Shown here piece after piece: positions 22,267-32,566 of a DNA stretch of 64,000 bases. Source of the stretch: Arenimonas metalli CF5-1 (GTDB taxonomy: Bacteria; Pseudomonadota; Gammaproteobacteria; Xanthomonadales; Xanthomonadaceae); contig NZ_AVCK01000015.1 in the NCBI RefSeq assembly GCF_000747155.1, positions 34,667-98,666 on the forward strand, written 5' to 3'. Below the pieces are notes generated by a model that searched no databases, was not told the origin of the DNA, and worked only from the letters and a program-made list of their open reading frames with translations. The stretch's first letter is position 1, and every line of letters starts with the position of its first letter. Both the position numbers and the translations under genes were made by a program.

Positions 22267-23289
22267 TCAATCCTTGGACAGGGCGCCTATCTTACGCGCC
22301 AGCTGGTCCAATTGCCTGAAACGGGCGCCATTCCGGCGCCACTGGCGGCTTTCCTGCACCGGCATGCCCGAGGAATATTCCCCCGGCTCGGTGATCGACT
22401 GGGTCACCAGGCTCATGGCGGTGACGGTGACCCGGTCGCAGACCTCGAGGTGGCCGGTGATGCCCACCGCGCCGCCGATCAGGCAGTAGCTGCCGATGCG
22501 CGCGGAGCCGGCGATGGCGGTGCAGCCGGCGACCGCGGTGTGGGCGCCGATGCGGACGTTGTGGCCGACCTGGATCAGGTTGTCCAGGCGCACGTCCTCG
22601 GCCAGCACGGTGTCCTCGATCGCGCCGCGGTCGATGCAGGTGTTTGCACCGATCTCGCAGTCGTCGCCGACCACCACGCCGCCCAGCTGCGGCACCTTGA
22701 TCCAGTGGCCGGCGTCCATCGCCAGGCCGAAGCCGTCGGCGCCCAGCACGGCGCCGGGATGCACGCGCACGCGCGCGCCCAGCCGCACCCGCGCCACCAG
22801 GGTCACGCGCGCCACCAGCACGCTGGCGGGGCCGACCACGCAGTCCTCGCCGACCACGCAGCCGGGGCCGAGCACGGCGCCGGCGGCGATGCGGCTGCGG
22901 GCACCGATGCTGCAGAACGGACCCACTTCGGCGCCGGCGTCGACCTCGGCGGTCGGGTCCACCGTGGCCAGGGCGTGGACGCCGGGCACGGGCGCGGCCG
23001 CCGGCTCGAACAGCGCGGCGATCCGGGCAAACGCGGTGTACGGGGATTTCGCGACCAGGCAGGGCACCGGGCAATCGCGGGCGTCGGCCGCGGAGACGAT
23101 GACGGCGCTGGCGGCGGTGCCGGCCAGCTCGCTGCGGTAGCGGGGATTGGCCAGGAAGCTGACCTGGCCGGCGCGGGCACCCGCGAGGGTGCCGACGCCA
23201 TCGATCAGGACGCTGCCGTCGCCGCGCAGTTCGAGCCCGAACCGGCCGGCGAGGCCGGCCAGGTCGAAGCGGGGCGGCTGCGCGGCCAG
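22267..23289 (-). CDS. lpxD: UDP-3-O-acylglucosamine N-acyltransferase, probable CTG start
   Basis: LpxD adds the second hydroxyacyl chain to UDP-3-O-acylglucosamine. The N-terminal uridine-binding domain (PPRFDLAGLAGRFGLELRGD, then SFLANPRYRSELAGTAASAV) is followed by beta-helix hexapeptides and the catalytic His segment near GHWIKVPQLGGVVVGDDCEIGAN. Aligning to the E. coli N-terminus (about 341 aa) needs codons up to about 23289, but no ATG, GTG or TTG lies in frame between the bamA stop and 23067. A CTG at 23287-23289 preceded by AAGGCGG, immediately after the bamA stop, gives 340 aa and is the best start. A GTG at 23067 would delete most of the first domain. Confidence 0.85.
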   Translation of the reverse strand: MAAQPPRFDLAGLAGRFGLELRGDGSVLIDGVGTLAGARAGQVSFLANPRYRSELAGTAASAVIVSAADARDCPVPCLVAKSPYTAFARIAALFEPAAAPVPGVHALATVDPTAEVDAGAEVGPFCSIGARSRIAAGAVLGPGCVVGEDCVVGPASVLVARVTLVARVRLGARVRVHPGAVLGADGFGLAMDAGHWIKVPQLGGVVVGDDCEIGANTCIDRGAIEDTVLAEDVRLDNLIQVGHNVRIGAHTAVAGCTAIAGSARIGSYCLIGGAVGITGHLEVCDRVTVTAMSLVTQSITEPGEYSSGMPVQESRQWRRNGARFRQLDQLARKIGALSKD

Positions 23290-23299
23290 GGCGGCCGCC

Positions 23300-25804
23300 T
23301 TAGAACTGGCCGCCGAAGGTGAACTGCAGGCGCTCGACCTGGTCGGTGCGTTCGCGCTGCAGCGGCAGTGCGTAGCTGATCGAGATCGGGCCCATCGGCG
23401 ACTGCCACTGCACGGCCAGGCCGGTCGAGATGCGCAGGGTCTTGGCTTCCCACTCGTCGACGCCGTTGTAGATGTTGCCGTAGTCGAGGAAGGCCGACAG
23501 TCGCGTGCTGCGGTTGTCGAACAGGGTCGGGAAGAAGAACTCGAAGGTGCCCACGGTCTTGAACGGACCGCCGATCGGCTGGCGGAAGGTGTCGGTGAAC
23601 CGGTAGAACGGGCCGATGGTGTTGATCTCGAAGCCGCGCACCGAGCTCGGGCCGCCGGCGTAGTAGTTGCTGAAGAACGGCATGCCGCACTGCTGGGTGG
23701 CGCCGGTGACGATGTTGCCGAAGTCGTCGTAGACGCGGCAGTTGCGGTCCTTGGTGACGCCGTAGCTGTCGCCGTAGCCGACGTCGAGCGCCGACTTGAG
23801 GCCCAGCCAGGGCTTGAGCAGGCGGTAGTTCTCGAATACGTAGGTGAGGCGGTAGTACTCGAGGTCGCTGCCCGGCAGCACGAACTCGGCGCCGATGCGG
23901 TGCAGCGTGCCGCGGGTCGGCATCAGGAAGTCGTTGCGGGAGTCGCGCTGCCAGCCGGTCTTCAGGCGCCAGGCGTTGACGTTCCAGCGCCGGTTCGGGC
24001 CCAGGGTCAGCGGGTCGGTGGTGGTCGGGTCGGCGTCGTCGTTCTCGATCGGGGTGTTGGGATCGGTGTCGTCGGGCACGTGGAACTGCGGGAAGCGCGC
24101 GCGGTCGCCGAGCGCGTCGACCAGGTAGTCGATCAGCAGCGGCGGGGTGGCGAAGTCGTCGGTGCTGATCTGGTTGCGGTCGATGCCGAGCGACATGCTG
24201 ATGCTGTCGGTCTCGGTCAGCGGGATGCCCAGGATCACTTCGCCGGCGGCCACGGCGTTGTCGAACTGCGCCAGGTTGGCGTCGCGGTTCGAGTAGCTGT
24301 AGTCGCTGTAGCTGAGGTTGTAGCCCAGGCTGACGCCGTCGTCGGTGAAGTACGGGTCGGTGAAGCCGAGCGAGAACTGGTTGGAGAAGCTGTTGTTCTG
24401 CGCCGACAGGCTGACGCGGTTGCCGGTGCCCAGGAAGTTGTTCTGCACCAGCTGGATGGTGGTCACCAGGCCGAAGTTCTGCTGGTAGCCCAGGCCGAAG
24501 GTGAACTGGCCCGAGTTGCGCTCCTTGACGTTGACGACGAGGTCGACCTGGTCCGGCTGGCCCGCGACCTCCGGGGTCTCGATGTCGATTTCCTCGAAGA
24601 AGCCCAGGCGCTGCAGGCGGATCTTCGAACGGTCGATCGCGGCCTGCGAGAACCACGCGCCCTCGAACTGGCGCATCTCGCGGCGCATGACCTCGTCGGA
24701 GGTGCCGACGTTGCCCTTGAAGGTGATGCGGCGGACCTGCACGCGCGGGCCCGGGTCGACGAAGAAGTTGATGCCGATCGTGCGCTTCTCGCGGTCGATG
24801 TCCGGCACCGGGTTCACCTGGGCGAAGGCATAGCCGATGTTGCCCAGGGTGGCGATGACGGCGTCGGTGGTCAGCTCGACCAGGCGGCGCGAGAAGGTGT
24901 CGCCCTCCTTGAGGATGACCAGCTTCTCGATGTCCTCGATCGGCAGGATGGTGTCGCCCGAGACCTTGGTGGAGGAGATGGTGTAGACCTCGCCCTCGGC
25001 GATGTTCGCGGTGACGAAGATGTTGCGTTTCTCGGGGCTGATCGCGACCTGGGTGGATTCGACGTTGAAGTCGACGTAGCCGCGGTCGAGGTAGAAGTTG
25101 GTCAGCTTCTCGAGGTCGCCCGAGAGCTTCTCGCGCGAGTACTGGTCGTCGCGACGGTACCAGGACAGCCAGTTGGTGGTGCCCGATTCCCAGCCCTTGC
25201 GGATCTCGTACTCGGGGTAGGCCTCGTTGCCGACGATGTTGATGTCGCTGATGCGCGAGGCCTTGCCCTCGACCACGGTGATCGTGATGTCGACGCGGTT
25301 GCGGTCGAGGTTGGCCACCGACGGGGTGATCGAGGCGTTGTACTTGCCGCGGTTGTTGTACTGGCGGATCAGCTCCTGGGTGACGCGGTCCAGGGCCAGC
25401 GGGTTGTAGGTCTCGCCCTCGGCCAGGCCGATGTTGCGCAGGCCGGCCAGCAGGTCCTCGGACTTGATGTCCTTGTTGCCGGTCAGGGTGATGGTGTTGA
25501 TGGCCGGCCGCTCGGTGACCACCACGACCAGGATGTCGCCCTGGCGCTCGAGCCGGACGTCGCTGAAGAAGCCGGTCTGGAACAGGGCGCGGATCGCCTC
25601 GGCCGAGCTGCTGCGGTCGAGGGTGTCGCCCTTCTCGACCGGCAGGTAGGTGAACACCGTGCCGGCGGAGATGCGCTGCAGCCCCTCGACGCGGATGTCG
25701 GAGACCGTGAAGGCGGGCTGGTTCTGCGCCTGCACCGGCCCGGCGAGGGCGGCGGCGAGCGCGAGGCTCAGGAGGCAGCGGCGAGCAATGGGTCGCGTCA
25801 TCAT
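23300..25804 (-). CDS. bamA: Outer membrane protein assembly factor BamA
   Basis: An 834-aa Omp85 protein, the core of the BAM complex that inserts beta-barrel proteins into the outer membrane. A signal peptide (RRCLLSLALAAALAGPVQAQ) is followed by five POTRA domains (about residues 30-430) and a C-terminal beta-barrel ending in LQFTFGGQF with a terminal Phe, the usual assembly signal. The barrel loop-6 motif VRGFEINTIGP is present. The start is ATG at 25804 or 25801. rseP lies 46 bp upstream. The gene is followed directly by lpxD; skp, usual at this place in enterobacteria, is absent. Confidence 0.97.
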   Translation of the reverse strand: MMTRPIARRCLLSLALAAALAGPVQAQNQPAFTVSDIRVEGLQRISAGTVFTYLPVEKGDTLDRSSSAEAIRALFQTGFFSDVRLERQGDILVVVVTERPAINTITLTGNKDIKSEDLLAGLRNIGLAEGETYNPLALDRVTQELIRQYNNRGKYNASITPSVANLDRNRVDITITVVEGKASRISDINIVGNEAYPEYEIRKGWESGTTNWLSWYRRDDQYSREKLSGDLEKLTNFYLDRGYVDFNVESTQVAISPEKRNIFVTANIAEGEVYTISSTKVSGDTILPIEDIEKLVILKEGDTFSRRLVELTTDAVIATLGNIGYAFAQVNPVPDIDREKRTIGINFFVDPGPRVQVRRITFKGNVGTSDEVMRREMRQFEGAWFSQAAIDRSKIRLQRLGFFEEIDIETPEVAGQPDQVDLVVNVKERNSGQFTFGLGYQQNFGLVTTIQLVQNNFLGTGNRVSLSAQNNSFSNQFSLGFTDPYFTDDGVSLGYNLSYSDYSYSNRDANLAQFDNAVAAGEVILGIPLTETDSISMSLGIDRNQISTDDFATPPLLIDYLVDALGDRARFPQFHVPDDTDPNTPIENDDADPTTTDPLTLGPNRRWNVNAWRLKTGWQRDSRNDFLMPTRGTLHRIGAEFVLPGSDLEYYRLTYVFENYRLLKPWLGLKSALDVGYGDSYGVTKDRNCRVYDDFGNIVTGATQQCGMPFFSNYYAGGPSSVRGFEINTIGPFYRFTDTFRQPIGGPFKTVGTFEFFFPTLFDNRSTRLSAFLDYGNIYNGVDEWEAKTLRISTGLAVQWQSPMGPISISYALPLQRERTDQVERLQFTFGGQF

Positions 25805-25850
25805 CAATCCGTTGGCGGCGGGCGCAAGGGCGCCCGCGAAAGGGGTGGGG

Positions 25851-27185
25851 TCAGGAACCGAGCCGGAGAATGTCGTTGTAGAAGGCCAGTCCCATGAGGC
25901 TGGCCAGCATGGCCAAGCCGATGTACTGGCCCGCCACGAGCGCACGCTCGCCGACCGGGCTGCCCTTGACCAGCTCGATAAGGTAATACAGCAGGTGCCC
26001 GCCATCCAAGACCGGGATGGGCAGCAGGTTCATGATGCACAGGCTCAGGGACAGGATCGCGAGGAAGTTCAGGAACCAGGCCGGGCCCAGGCTGGCGCTG
26101 CCGTGGGCGACGCGGGCGATGGTGATCGGGCCCGAGATGTTCTGCAGCGAGGCCTTGCCGGTGACCATCCGCCAGAGCATGCCGGCCACGTCCGAGGCCA
26201 TCTGGCCGGTCTGGGCCAGGGCCGCCGGGACCGCCCGGAGCGGGTTGTAGCGCAGCAGCGCGTCCTGTTCCGGCGCCGCGGCCAGGATGCCGAGGATCCA
26301 GGTGGCGGCCTCGCCCTCGCCGACCAGGCGGGGGTCCACCGGCACGGCCACGCGCTGGCCGCCGCGCTCGACCACCAGGTCCAGGGTGCGGCCCGGGGCC
26401 GACAGGCGCTGCAGCGCCGGGCCGATCTGGTCGTAGCCGAGCAGGGCTTCGCCCTCGATCGAGACGATGCGGTCGCCGACCTGCAGCCGGCCCTCGGCGG
26501 CGCCGCCGGGCTGGATGCCGCCCACCACGGGCGGGAAGCGCAGCATGAAGCCCAGGTCCTCGAACGGCTGTTCCTCGCGCAGGGCCTGGCCCGGGCGGTC
26601 CAGCGGCAGCTGGCGGACGGCCTCTCGGCCCTCGGCGGTGCGGACGCGGACCGGGGTGGCCTCGCGGTCCATGATGGCGGTGGACAGGGCGATGCCGGCA
26701 TCGGTCCAGGTCGGCGTCTCGCGTTCGCCCACGGCCAGCAGGCGGTCGCCCGGCTGGAACCCGGCCTCGGCGGCGATGCCCTCGACCCGCCCGAGCTCGG
26801 GCACGGCGTCGGGTTTGCCGATCACGAACATCAGCCAGAGCAGGGCGATGCACAGCAGCAGGTTGGCCACCGGCCCGGCCGCGACGATGGCGATGCGCTG
26901 CCAGACCGACTTGGCGTTGAAGCTCTCGTGGCGCTCGTGCGGGGCGACTTCGACCTCGCGCTCGTCGAGCATCTTCACGTAGCCGCCCAGCGGCAGCATG
27001 GCCACCACGTACTCGGTGCCGTCCTTGCCGCGCCGGGTCCAGAGCGGCCTGCCGAAGCCGACCGAGAAGCGCAGCACGCGCACGCCGCAGCGGCGCGCCA
27101 CCCAGTAGTGGCCGAACTCATGGAAGGTGACGAGGATGCCGAGGCTGACGATCAGCCACCAGATCGAGCCGAAGAATTCGGTCAT
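25851..27185 (-). CDS. rseP: Site-2 protease RseP
   Basis: A 444-aa intramembrane zinc metalloprotease that cleaves the anti-sigma factor RseA and remnant signal peptides. The HEFGH active site is in the first membrane helix ([31 protein letters not shown]), two PDZ domains lie in the middle (about residues 115-290), and the second metal-binding motif is in [15 protein letters not shown]. The ATG overlaps the dxr stop (ATGA). Position before bamA matches the standard cdsA-dxr-rseP-bamA order. Confidence 0.97.
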   Translation of the reverse strand: MTEFFGSIWWLIVSLGILVTFHEFGHYWVARRCGVRVLRFSVGFGRPLWTRRGKDGTEYVVAMLPLGGYVKMLDEREVEVAPHERHESFNAKSVWQRIAIVAAGPVANLLLCIALLWLMFVIGKPDAVPELGRVEGIAAEAGFQPGDRLLAVGERETPTWTDAGIALSTAIMDREATPVRVRTAEGREAVRQLPLDRPGQALREEQPFEDLGFMLRFPPVVGGIQPGGAAEGRLQVGDRIVSIEGEALLGYDQIGPALQRLSAPGRTLDLVVERGGQRVAVPVDPRLVGEGEAATWILGILAAAPEQDALLRYNPLRAVPAALAQTGQMASDVAGMLWRMVTGKASLQNISGPITIARVAHGSASLGPAWFLNFLAILSLSLCIMNLLPIPVLDGGHLLYYLIELVKGSPVGERALVAGQYIGLAMLASLMGLAFYNDILRLGS

Positions 27186-28366
27186 CGCGCGCCCCCGCGG
27201 GCGACGAGCCCGCGGGCCAGGCGCCGGGCTTCGGCGTCGGTGGCCATCAGGTCGTCCAGGGAGCCGGCGGGCGATGCGGGCATGGCGTCGAGGCAGGCCT
27301 GGATGAGGTCGGGAATGCCTAGGAAACCCAGTTCGCCCTGAAGAAAGGCTGAAACGGCGATTTCGTTGGCCGCGTTCAGCACCGCGGGCGCAGTGCCGCC
27401 GGCCTCCAGCGCGCGGAAAGCCAGCGCCAGGCAGGGGAAGGCGGCGAGGTCGGGCGCCTCGAAATCGAAGCGCGCCAGCGCCGCGAGGTCCAGCGGTGCC
27501 ACGCCCGAATCGATGCGCTCGGGCCAGGCCAGGCCATAGGCAATGGCGGTGCGCATGTCCGGGTTGCCGAGCTGGGCCAGCACCGAGCCGTCCACGTAGT
27601 CCACCAGCGAATGGATGACGCTCTGCGGGTGCACCACCACTTCGATGCGGTCGGCCGGCAGGCCGAACAGGTGCCGCGCCTCGATCACCTCCAGGCCCTT
27701 GTTCATCAGGGTGGCGGAATCGACCGAGATCTTGCGGCCCATGACCCAGTTCGGGTGCGCGCAGGCCTGGTCGGGCGTGACCGTGGCCAGCGAGTCGCGG
27801 CTGCGGCCGCGGAAGGGACCGCCGGAGGCCGTGAGCAGCAGGCGGCGCACGCCGCCGCGGCCACCGTCGGCGGGCAGGCACTGGAAGATGGCGTTGTGCT
27901 CGCTGTCCACCGGCAGCAGGGTGGCGCCGCCTTCGGCGACGGCCTGCATCAGCAGGTCGCCGGCCAGCACCACCGATTCCTTGTTGGCCAGCAGCAGGCG
28001 CTTGCCGGCGCGGGCCGCGGCCAGGGTGGAGGCGACGCCGGCGGCGCCGACGATGGCGGCCACCACGGTGTCGTTGGCCGGGTCGGCCGCGACCTCGTCC
28101 AGCGCCGCCGGCCCTGCCAGCGCGCGCGTGGGCAGGCCCAGCGCGCGCAGGCCCTCGCGCAGCGCGTCGTAGCCGGCCGGGTCGGTGATCACCGCGGCTT
28201 CGGGGCGGAACCGCGCGCACAGCGCCAGCAGTTCATCGACCCGGGAATGGGCGCTGAGCGCACCGATCCGGAAGCGCCCGGGGTGCCGCGCGACGACGTC
28301 GAGGGTGGAGCCGCCGATCGAACCGGTGGCTCCCAGCAGCGCGATCGTCTTCAGAGGCCCAGCCAT
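27182..28366 (-). CDS. dxr: 1-deoxy-D-xylulose 5-phosphate reductoisomerase
   Basis: The 394-aa second enzyme of the MEP isoprenoid pathway, using NADPH to convert DXP to MEP. The nucleotide-binding start [33 protein letters not shown], the metal/substrate block [21 protein letters not shown] and [22 protein letters not shown] are all present. The ATG lies within 15 bp of the cdsA end and overlaps it slightly. Its product supplies IspA and UppS encoded in the same window. Confidence 0.97.
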   Translation of the reverse strand: MAGPLKTIALLGATGSIGGSTLDVVARHPGRFRIGALSAHSRVDELLALCARFRPEAAVITDPAGYDALREGLRALGLPTRALAGPAALDEVAADPANDTVVAAIVGAAGVASTLAAARAGKRLLLANKESVVLAGDLLMQAVAEGGATLLPVDSEHNAIFQCLPADGGRGGVRRLLLTASGGPFRGRSRDSLATVTPDQACAHPNWVMGRKISVDSATLMNKGLEVIEARHLFGLPADRIEVVVHPQSVIHSLVDYVDGSVLAQLGNPDMRTAIAYGLAWPERIDSGVAPLDLAALARFDFEAPDLAAFPCLALAFRALEAGGTAPAVLNAANEIAVSAFLQGELGFLGIPDLIQACLDAMPASPAGSLDDLMATDAEARRLARGLVARGGAR

Positions 28367-29178
28367 GCCTTGCCCACCACGAACACCGGCAGCGCGGCCA
28401 GCAGGCTGTCGAGCCGGTCCATCAGGCCGCCGTGGCCGGGGAAGAGCGCGCCGGAGTCCTTCACGCCCGAGTGCCGCTTCATCAGGCTCTCGAACAGGTC
28501 GCCGACCACCGAGATCGCCGCCGTCAGCACGGTCAGCAGGACCAGCGCCGGCAGCGAGGACCAGCCCAGGCCCAGCAGCGGCAGCGCCGGCACCGCCAGC
28601 AGCGCGCTGGCGGCCAGGCCGCCCCAGACGCCTTCCCAGGTCTTGCCCGGGCTGATCGCCGGCGCCAGCTTGCGCCGGCCCCAGCGCGAGCCGGCGAAGT
28701 AGGCGCCGCTGTCCGCGGCCCACACCAGCAGCACCGCGAACAGGGTCCAGCGCGGGCCGAAGTCGCCCTCGGAGTGCAGCCAGCCCAGCGCGCACCAGGC
28801 CGGCACCACGCACAGGCTGCCGGCGAGCAGCTTCAGGCCGCGGGCGCGCTGGCTGTCGCCGGTGCCAAAGCCCGGGCGCGCCAGCCACAGGCAGACCAGG
28901 CCCCACCAGGCCACGCCGACCAGGCCGACCAGCTTGAGCGTGAACAGGCTCGGCCCGCCGCCCCAGACCAGGGCCGCCATCATCAGCGCGTTCGCGGTCA
29001 GGAACAGGATGCGCGGGGTCTTGTCCTCGATGCCGGCGAAGGCGGTCCATTCCCACAGGCCGGCCAGCATCACCGCGGCGACCAGCGCCGCCAGCCAGGG
29101 CGTGGGCAGGAACAGCAGCGCCAGGATCGGCAGCGGCGCCAGGATCAGGGCGGTGGTGATGCGCTGGCGGCGGCTCAT
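28351..29178 (-). CDS. cdsA: Phosphatidate cytidylyltransferase
   Basis: A 275-aa polytopic enzyme making CDP-diacylglycerol from phosphatidate and CTP, the branch point for phospholipid synthesis. About eight hydrophobic segments are visible. The CDS signature is in [21 protein letters not shown] followed by [15 protein letters not shown], and [14 protein letters not shown] contributes the CTP-binding part. The ATG overlaps the uppS stop (ATGA) and the 3' end overlaps dxr by 16 bp. Confidence 0.97.
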   Translation of the reverse strand: MSRRQRITTALILAPLPILALLFLPTPWLAALVAAVMLAGLWEWTAFAGIEDKTPRILFLTANALMMAALVWGGGPSLFTLKLVGLVGVAWWGLVCLWLARPGFGTGDSQRARGLKLLAGSLCVVPAWCALGWLHSEGDFGPRWTLFAVLLVWAADSGAYFAGSRWGRRKLAPAISPGKTWEGVWGGLAASALLAVPALPLLGLGWSSLPALVLLTVLTAAISVVGDLFESLMKRHSGVKDSGALFPGHGGLMDRLDSLLAALPVFVVGKAWLGL

Positions 29179-29921
29179 GCGTTGCTCCCGGCCACCTGGG
29201 CACTGGTCAGGCCGAAGCGACGTTCGCGGTCGGCGAAGTCGGCGAGGGCGGCATCCAGCACCGTGCGATCGAGGTCGGGCCAGAGGGTTTCGGTGAACCA
29301 CAGCTCGGTGTAGGCCAGCTGCCACAGCAGGAAGTTGCTGATGCGCAGGTCGCCGCCGGTGCGGATGAAGAGATCGGGGGCGGGCAGGTCCGCCAGGCCG
29401 ACGTGGCGGCCGACGAGGGCCTCGTCGATGTGGTCGGGGTCAAGCCGGCCGGCGGCGGCCTCGGCCGCCAGGTGGCGGCAGGCCTGGGCGATGTCCCAGC
29501 GGCCGCCGTAGCCGGCGGCGATCGTCAGCACCAGGCGCGGCTGGGCCGGCGCGGCCGCTTCGGCCTGCGCCATCCGGGTGCGGATCGCCTCGGGGAACTG
29601 CGCGCGCTCGCCGATGAAGGCGACGCGCACGCCGCGGCGGTGCAGCTCGTCCACCTCGGAGTCGAGCATGCGCAGGAACAGCTTCATCAGCGCGCCCACT
29701 TCCTCCTGCGGCCGGTTCCAGTTCTCGCTGGAGAAGGCGAACAGGGTGAGGGCCTCGATGCCGCGGTCCAGGCAGTAGTCGACGCAGACCTGCACGGCCT
29801 TGGCCCCGGCGCGGTGGCCGAGGGTGCGCGGGCGCTGGCGACGCTCGGCCCAGCGCCCGTTGCCGTCCATGATGACGGCGAGGTGGCGGGGCAGGCGCGC
29901 GGCGGGCGGGGCGGCGGACAT
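29175..29921 (-). CDS. uppS: Undecaprenyl diphosphate synthase
   Basis: A 248-aa cis-prenyltransferase that extends FPP with eight IPP units to form the carrier-lipid precursor for peptidoglycan and O-antigen. The family signature [16 protein letters not shown] lies near the N-terminus with the catalytic Asp, followed by [15 protein letters not shown] and [28 protein letters not shown]. The start ATG is 14 bp after the frr stop. Confidence 0.97.
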   Translation of the reverse strand: MSAAPPAARLPRHLAVIMDGNGRWAERRQRPRTLGHRAGAKAVQVCVDYCLDRGIEALTLFAFSSENWNRPQEEVGALMKLFLRMLDSEVDELHRRGVRVAFIGERAQFPEAIRTRMAQAEAAAPAQPRLVLTIAAGYGGRWDIAQACRHLAAEAAAGRLDPDHIDEALVGRHVGLADLPAPDLFIRTGGDLRISNFLLWQLAYTELWFTETLWPDLDRTVLDAALADFADRERRFGLTSAQVAGSNA

Positions 29922-29935
29922 TCGGGCGGCGTGGC

Positions 29936-30493
29936 TCAGACCGCCATCAGTTCCTGTTCCTTGGCCTTCACCACGTCGTCCACGTCCTTGACGTGCTTGT
30001 CGGTGAGCTTCTGGATCTCGTCCTCGGCGCGGCGGGCGTCGTCCTCGGTGACCTGCTTTTCCTTCAGCAGTTCCTTGACGTGCTGGATCGCGTCGCGGCG
30101 GATGTTGCGGATGGCGACCTTCGAATTCTCGCCCTCGGCATGCACGTGCTTGGAGAGCTCCTTGCGGCGCTCCTCGGTCAGCGGCGGCAGGTTGATGCGG
30201 ATGGCGGTGCCGGCGGTATTCGGGTTCAGGCCCAGGTCGGAGGACAGGATGGCCTTCTCGACCGCGGCGACCATCCCCTTCTCCCAGGGCGTGATCAGCA
30301 GCGAGCGCGCGTCGGCGACCGACACCGTGGCCACCTGCGACAGCGGCATGTCCGAGCCGTAGTAGTTCACCTTCAGGTGGTCGACCAGGGCGGTGGTGGC
30401 GCGGCCGGTGCGCAGCTTGGTGAGCTCCTGGCGGAAGCCGTCCACGCTCTTGGCCATGCGGGTGGTGGCGTCTTTCTTGATGTCGTTCAGCAT
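29936..30493 (-). CDS. frr: Ribosome recycling factor
   Basis: A 185-aa, two-domain tRNA-mimic that splits post-termination ribosomes with EF-G. The N-terminal helix (MLNDIKKDATTRMAKSVDGFRQELTKLRTGRA), the domain II strands and the C-terminal helix ending DVDDVVKAKEQELMAV match the family length exactly. It sits 60 bp downstream of pyrH, the usual order. Confidence 0.97.
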   Translation of the reverse strand: MLNDIKKDATTRMAKSVDGFRQELTKLRTGRATTALVDHLKVNYYGSDMPLSQVATVSVADARSLLITPWEKGMVAAVEKAILSSDLGLNPNTAGTAIRINLPPLTEERRKELSKHVHAEGENSKVAIRNIRRDAIQHVKELLKEKQVTEDDARRAEDEIQKLTDKHVKDVDDVVKAKEQELMAV

Positions 30494-30553
30494 CTGGGGC
30501 TCCGCGTCGGATCTGGGCAGTCGGGCATTATAGGCGGGCAGGGGGCCGGTGGT

Positions 30554-31276
30554 TCAGGCGCAGACCAGGGTGCCCAGGTCCTCGCCCCGGAGGATCCGCA
30601 TCAGGGCGCCGGGCTGCATCATGTCGTAGATGCGCAGGGGCACCTGGTTGTCGCGGCACAGGGCGAAGGCGGCGGTGTCCATGACCTGCAGGTTGCGGGC
30701 GATGACCTCGTCGTAGCTCAGGCGGTCGAACTTCTTCGCGCCCGGGTTCTTCTTCGGGTCGGCGTCGTAGATGCCGTCGACCTTGGTGGCCTTGAGCAGC
30801 AGGTCGGCGCCGATCTCGCTGGCGCGCAGGGCCGCGGCCGAGTCGGTGGTGAAGAAGGGGTTGCCGGTGCCGGCCGCGAACAGGGCGATGCGGCCCTTCT
30901 CCATGTGCCGGATGGCGCGGCGGCGGATGTAGTCTTCGCAGACCTCGTTGATCTTGATGGCGCTCATCACGCGGGCGAAGCCGCCCTGCTTCTCGAGCGC
31001 ATCGGCCATGGCCAGCGCGTTGATCACGGTGGCCAGCATGCCCATGTGGTCGCCGGTGACGCGGTCCATGCCGGCGGCGGCCAGGCCGGCGCCGCGGAAG
31101 ATGTTGCCGCCGCCGATCACCAGGCCCACTTCGGCGCCGGCGCGCTGCACCGCGACGATCTCGGCCGCCAGGTCGCTGATCACCACCGGGTCGATGCCGT
31201 AATCCACGTTCCCCATCAGTGCCTCGCCGGACAGCTTGAGCAGGATGCGGCGGTACTTGAGGGGGGCGGTGCTCAT
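30554..31276 (-). CDS. pyrH: UMP kinase
   Basis: A 240-aa hexameric kinase of the amino-acid-kinase fold that phosphorylates UMP to [51 protein letters not shown] segment ([17 protein letters not shown]) and GTLVC at the C-terminus are present. The ATG is preceded by GGAGAG. A 312-bp repeat-rich gap separates it from tsf, and the strong tsf terminator implies its own promoter, although none was confidently identified. Confidence 0.97.
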   Translation of the reverse strand: MSTAPLKYRRILLKLSGEALMGNVDYGIDPVVISDLAAEIVAVQRAGAEVGLVIGGGNIFRGAGLAAAGMDRVTGDHMGMLATVINALAMADALEKQGGFARVMSAIKINEVCEDYIRRRAIRHMEKGRIALFAAGTGNPFFTTDSAAALRASEIGADLLLKATKVDGIYDADPKKNPGAKKFDRLSYDEVIARNLQVMDTAAFALCRDNQVPLRIYDMMQPGALMRILRGEDLGTLVCA

Positions 31277-31324
31277 GGGTCTCTCCGGGGACAGGCAAAC
31301 GCGCAGATTCTAGCCGATCCGCTC

Positions 31325-31355
31325 CCTGTGGGAGGGACTTCAGTCCCGATGCTTT
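31325..31355. repeat. REP-like half element GGGAGGGACTTCAGTCCC (family B, single arm)
   Basis: A solitary arm identical over about 30 nt to the left arm of the element at 61891-61918. It contains the small hairpin GGGACTTCAGTCCC (31334-31347). It directly abuts the family A palindrome starting at 31364. The rest of the 312-bp pyrH-tsf gap holds that palindrome and the tsf terminator. Confidence 0.8.
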
Positions 31356-31363
31356 TGTTTTTT

Positions 31364-31492
31364 GACGCGGATTAACGCGGATAAACGCGGATAGCGCAAA
31401 AGCGATCGGGGGAGAAGCAAGAACAGGTGGTCCTGGCCGACGTCCAATCCCAGCTTCTGCTCTATCCGCGTTTATCCGCTTTAATCCGCGTC
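31364..31492. repeat. GCGGATAAA-type long inverted repeat, copy 2 (family A)
   Basis: Two 35-nt arms, 31364-31398 and 31458-31492, match as reverse complements with two mismatches. Units are GACGCGGATTAAC and GCGGATAAAC. The 59-nt centre (GCGATCGGGGGAGAAGCAAG onwards) shows no open reading frame of note. It lies between the tsf terminator and pyrH. Confidence 0.88.
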
Positions 31493-31541
31493 TGGCTTCG
31501 CTTGGCTCCACCGCCGGCCGTGCAAGTGCAGTCCGGGGCGC

Positions 31542-31571
31542 AAAAAAAAACCCGGCCGGGGCCGGGTTTTT
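31542..31571 (-). terminator. Rho-independent terminator after tsf (works in both directions)
   Basis: AAAAACCCGGCC (31546-31557) pairs with GGCCGGGTTTTT (31560-31571). Read on the minus strand, the stem is followed by nine T residues (31550-31542), a strong intrinsic terminator 17 bp after the tsf stop. On the plus strand the stem itself ends in five T residues. Confidence 0.93.
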
Positions 31572-31588
31572 CGTGGAGCGGAGGTCCT

Positions 31589-32464
<876 letters not shown>

Positions 32465-32523
32465 GGGGTTCTCCAGAATCAGTGGGAGCCGCGGCGACGC
32501 GGGGTCGCCTCGGCCGGAACAGG

Positions 32524-32551
32524 TGCCGCGGCGCACTCTGGCGCCGCGGCA
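32524..32551 (-). other. Intercistronic hairpin between rpsB and tsf
   Basis: TGCCGCGGCGC (32524-32534) and GCGCCGCGGCA (32541-32551) form a perfect 11-bp stem with a 6-nt loop, within the 102-bp rpsB-tsf spacer. No T-run follows on the minus strand. It may attenuate, protect or mark processing of the transcript so that S2 and EF-Ts are made in different amounts. Confidence 0.6.
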
Positions 32552-32566
32552 TGACGCCGCGGTGAC

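Noticed and set aside
23147..25897. A 916-codon plus-strand frame over lpxD/bamA
   Set aside because: It is antisense to bamA and lpxD, with composition typical of antisense frames (Val/Ala/Asp/Arg rich) and no family match.
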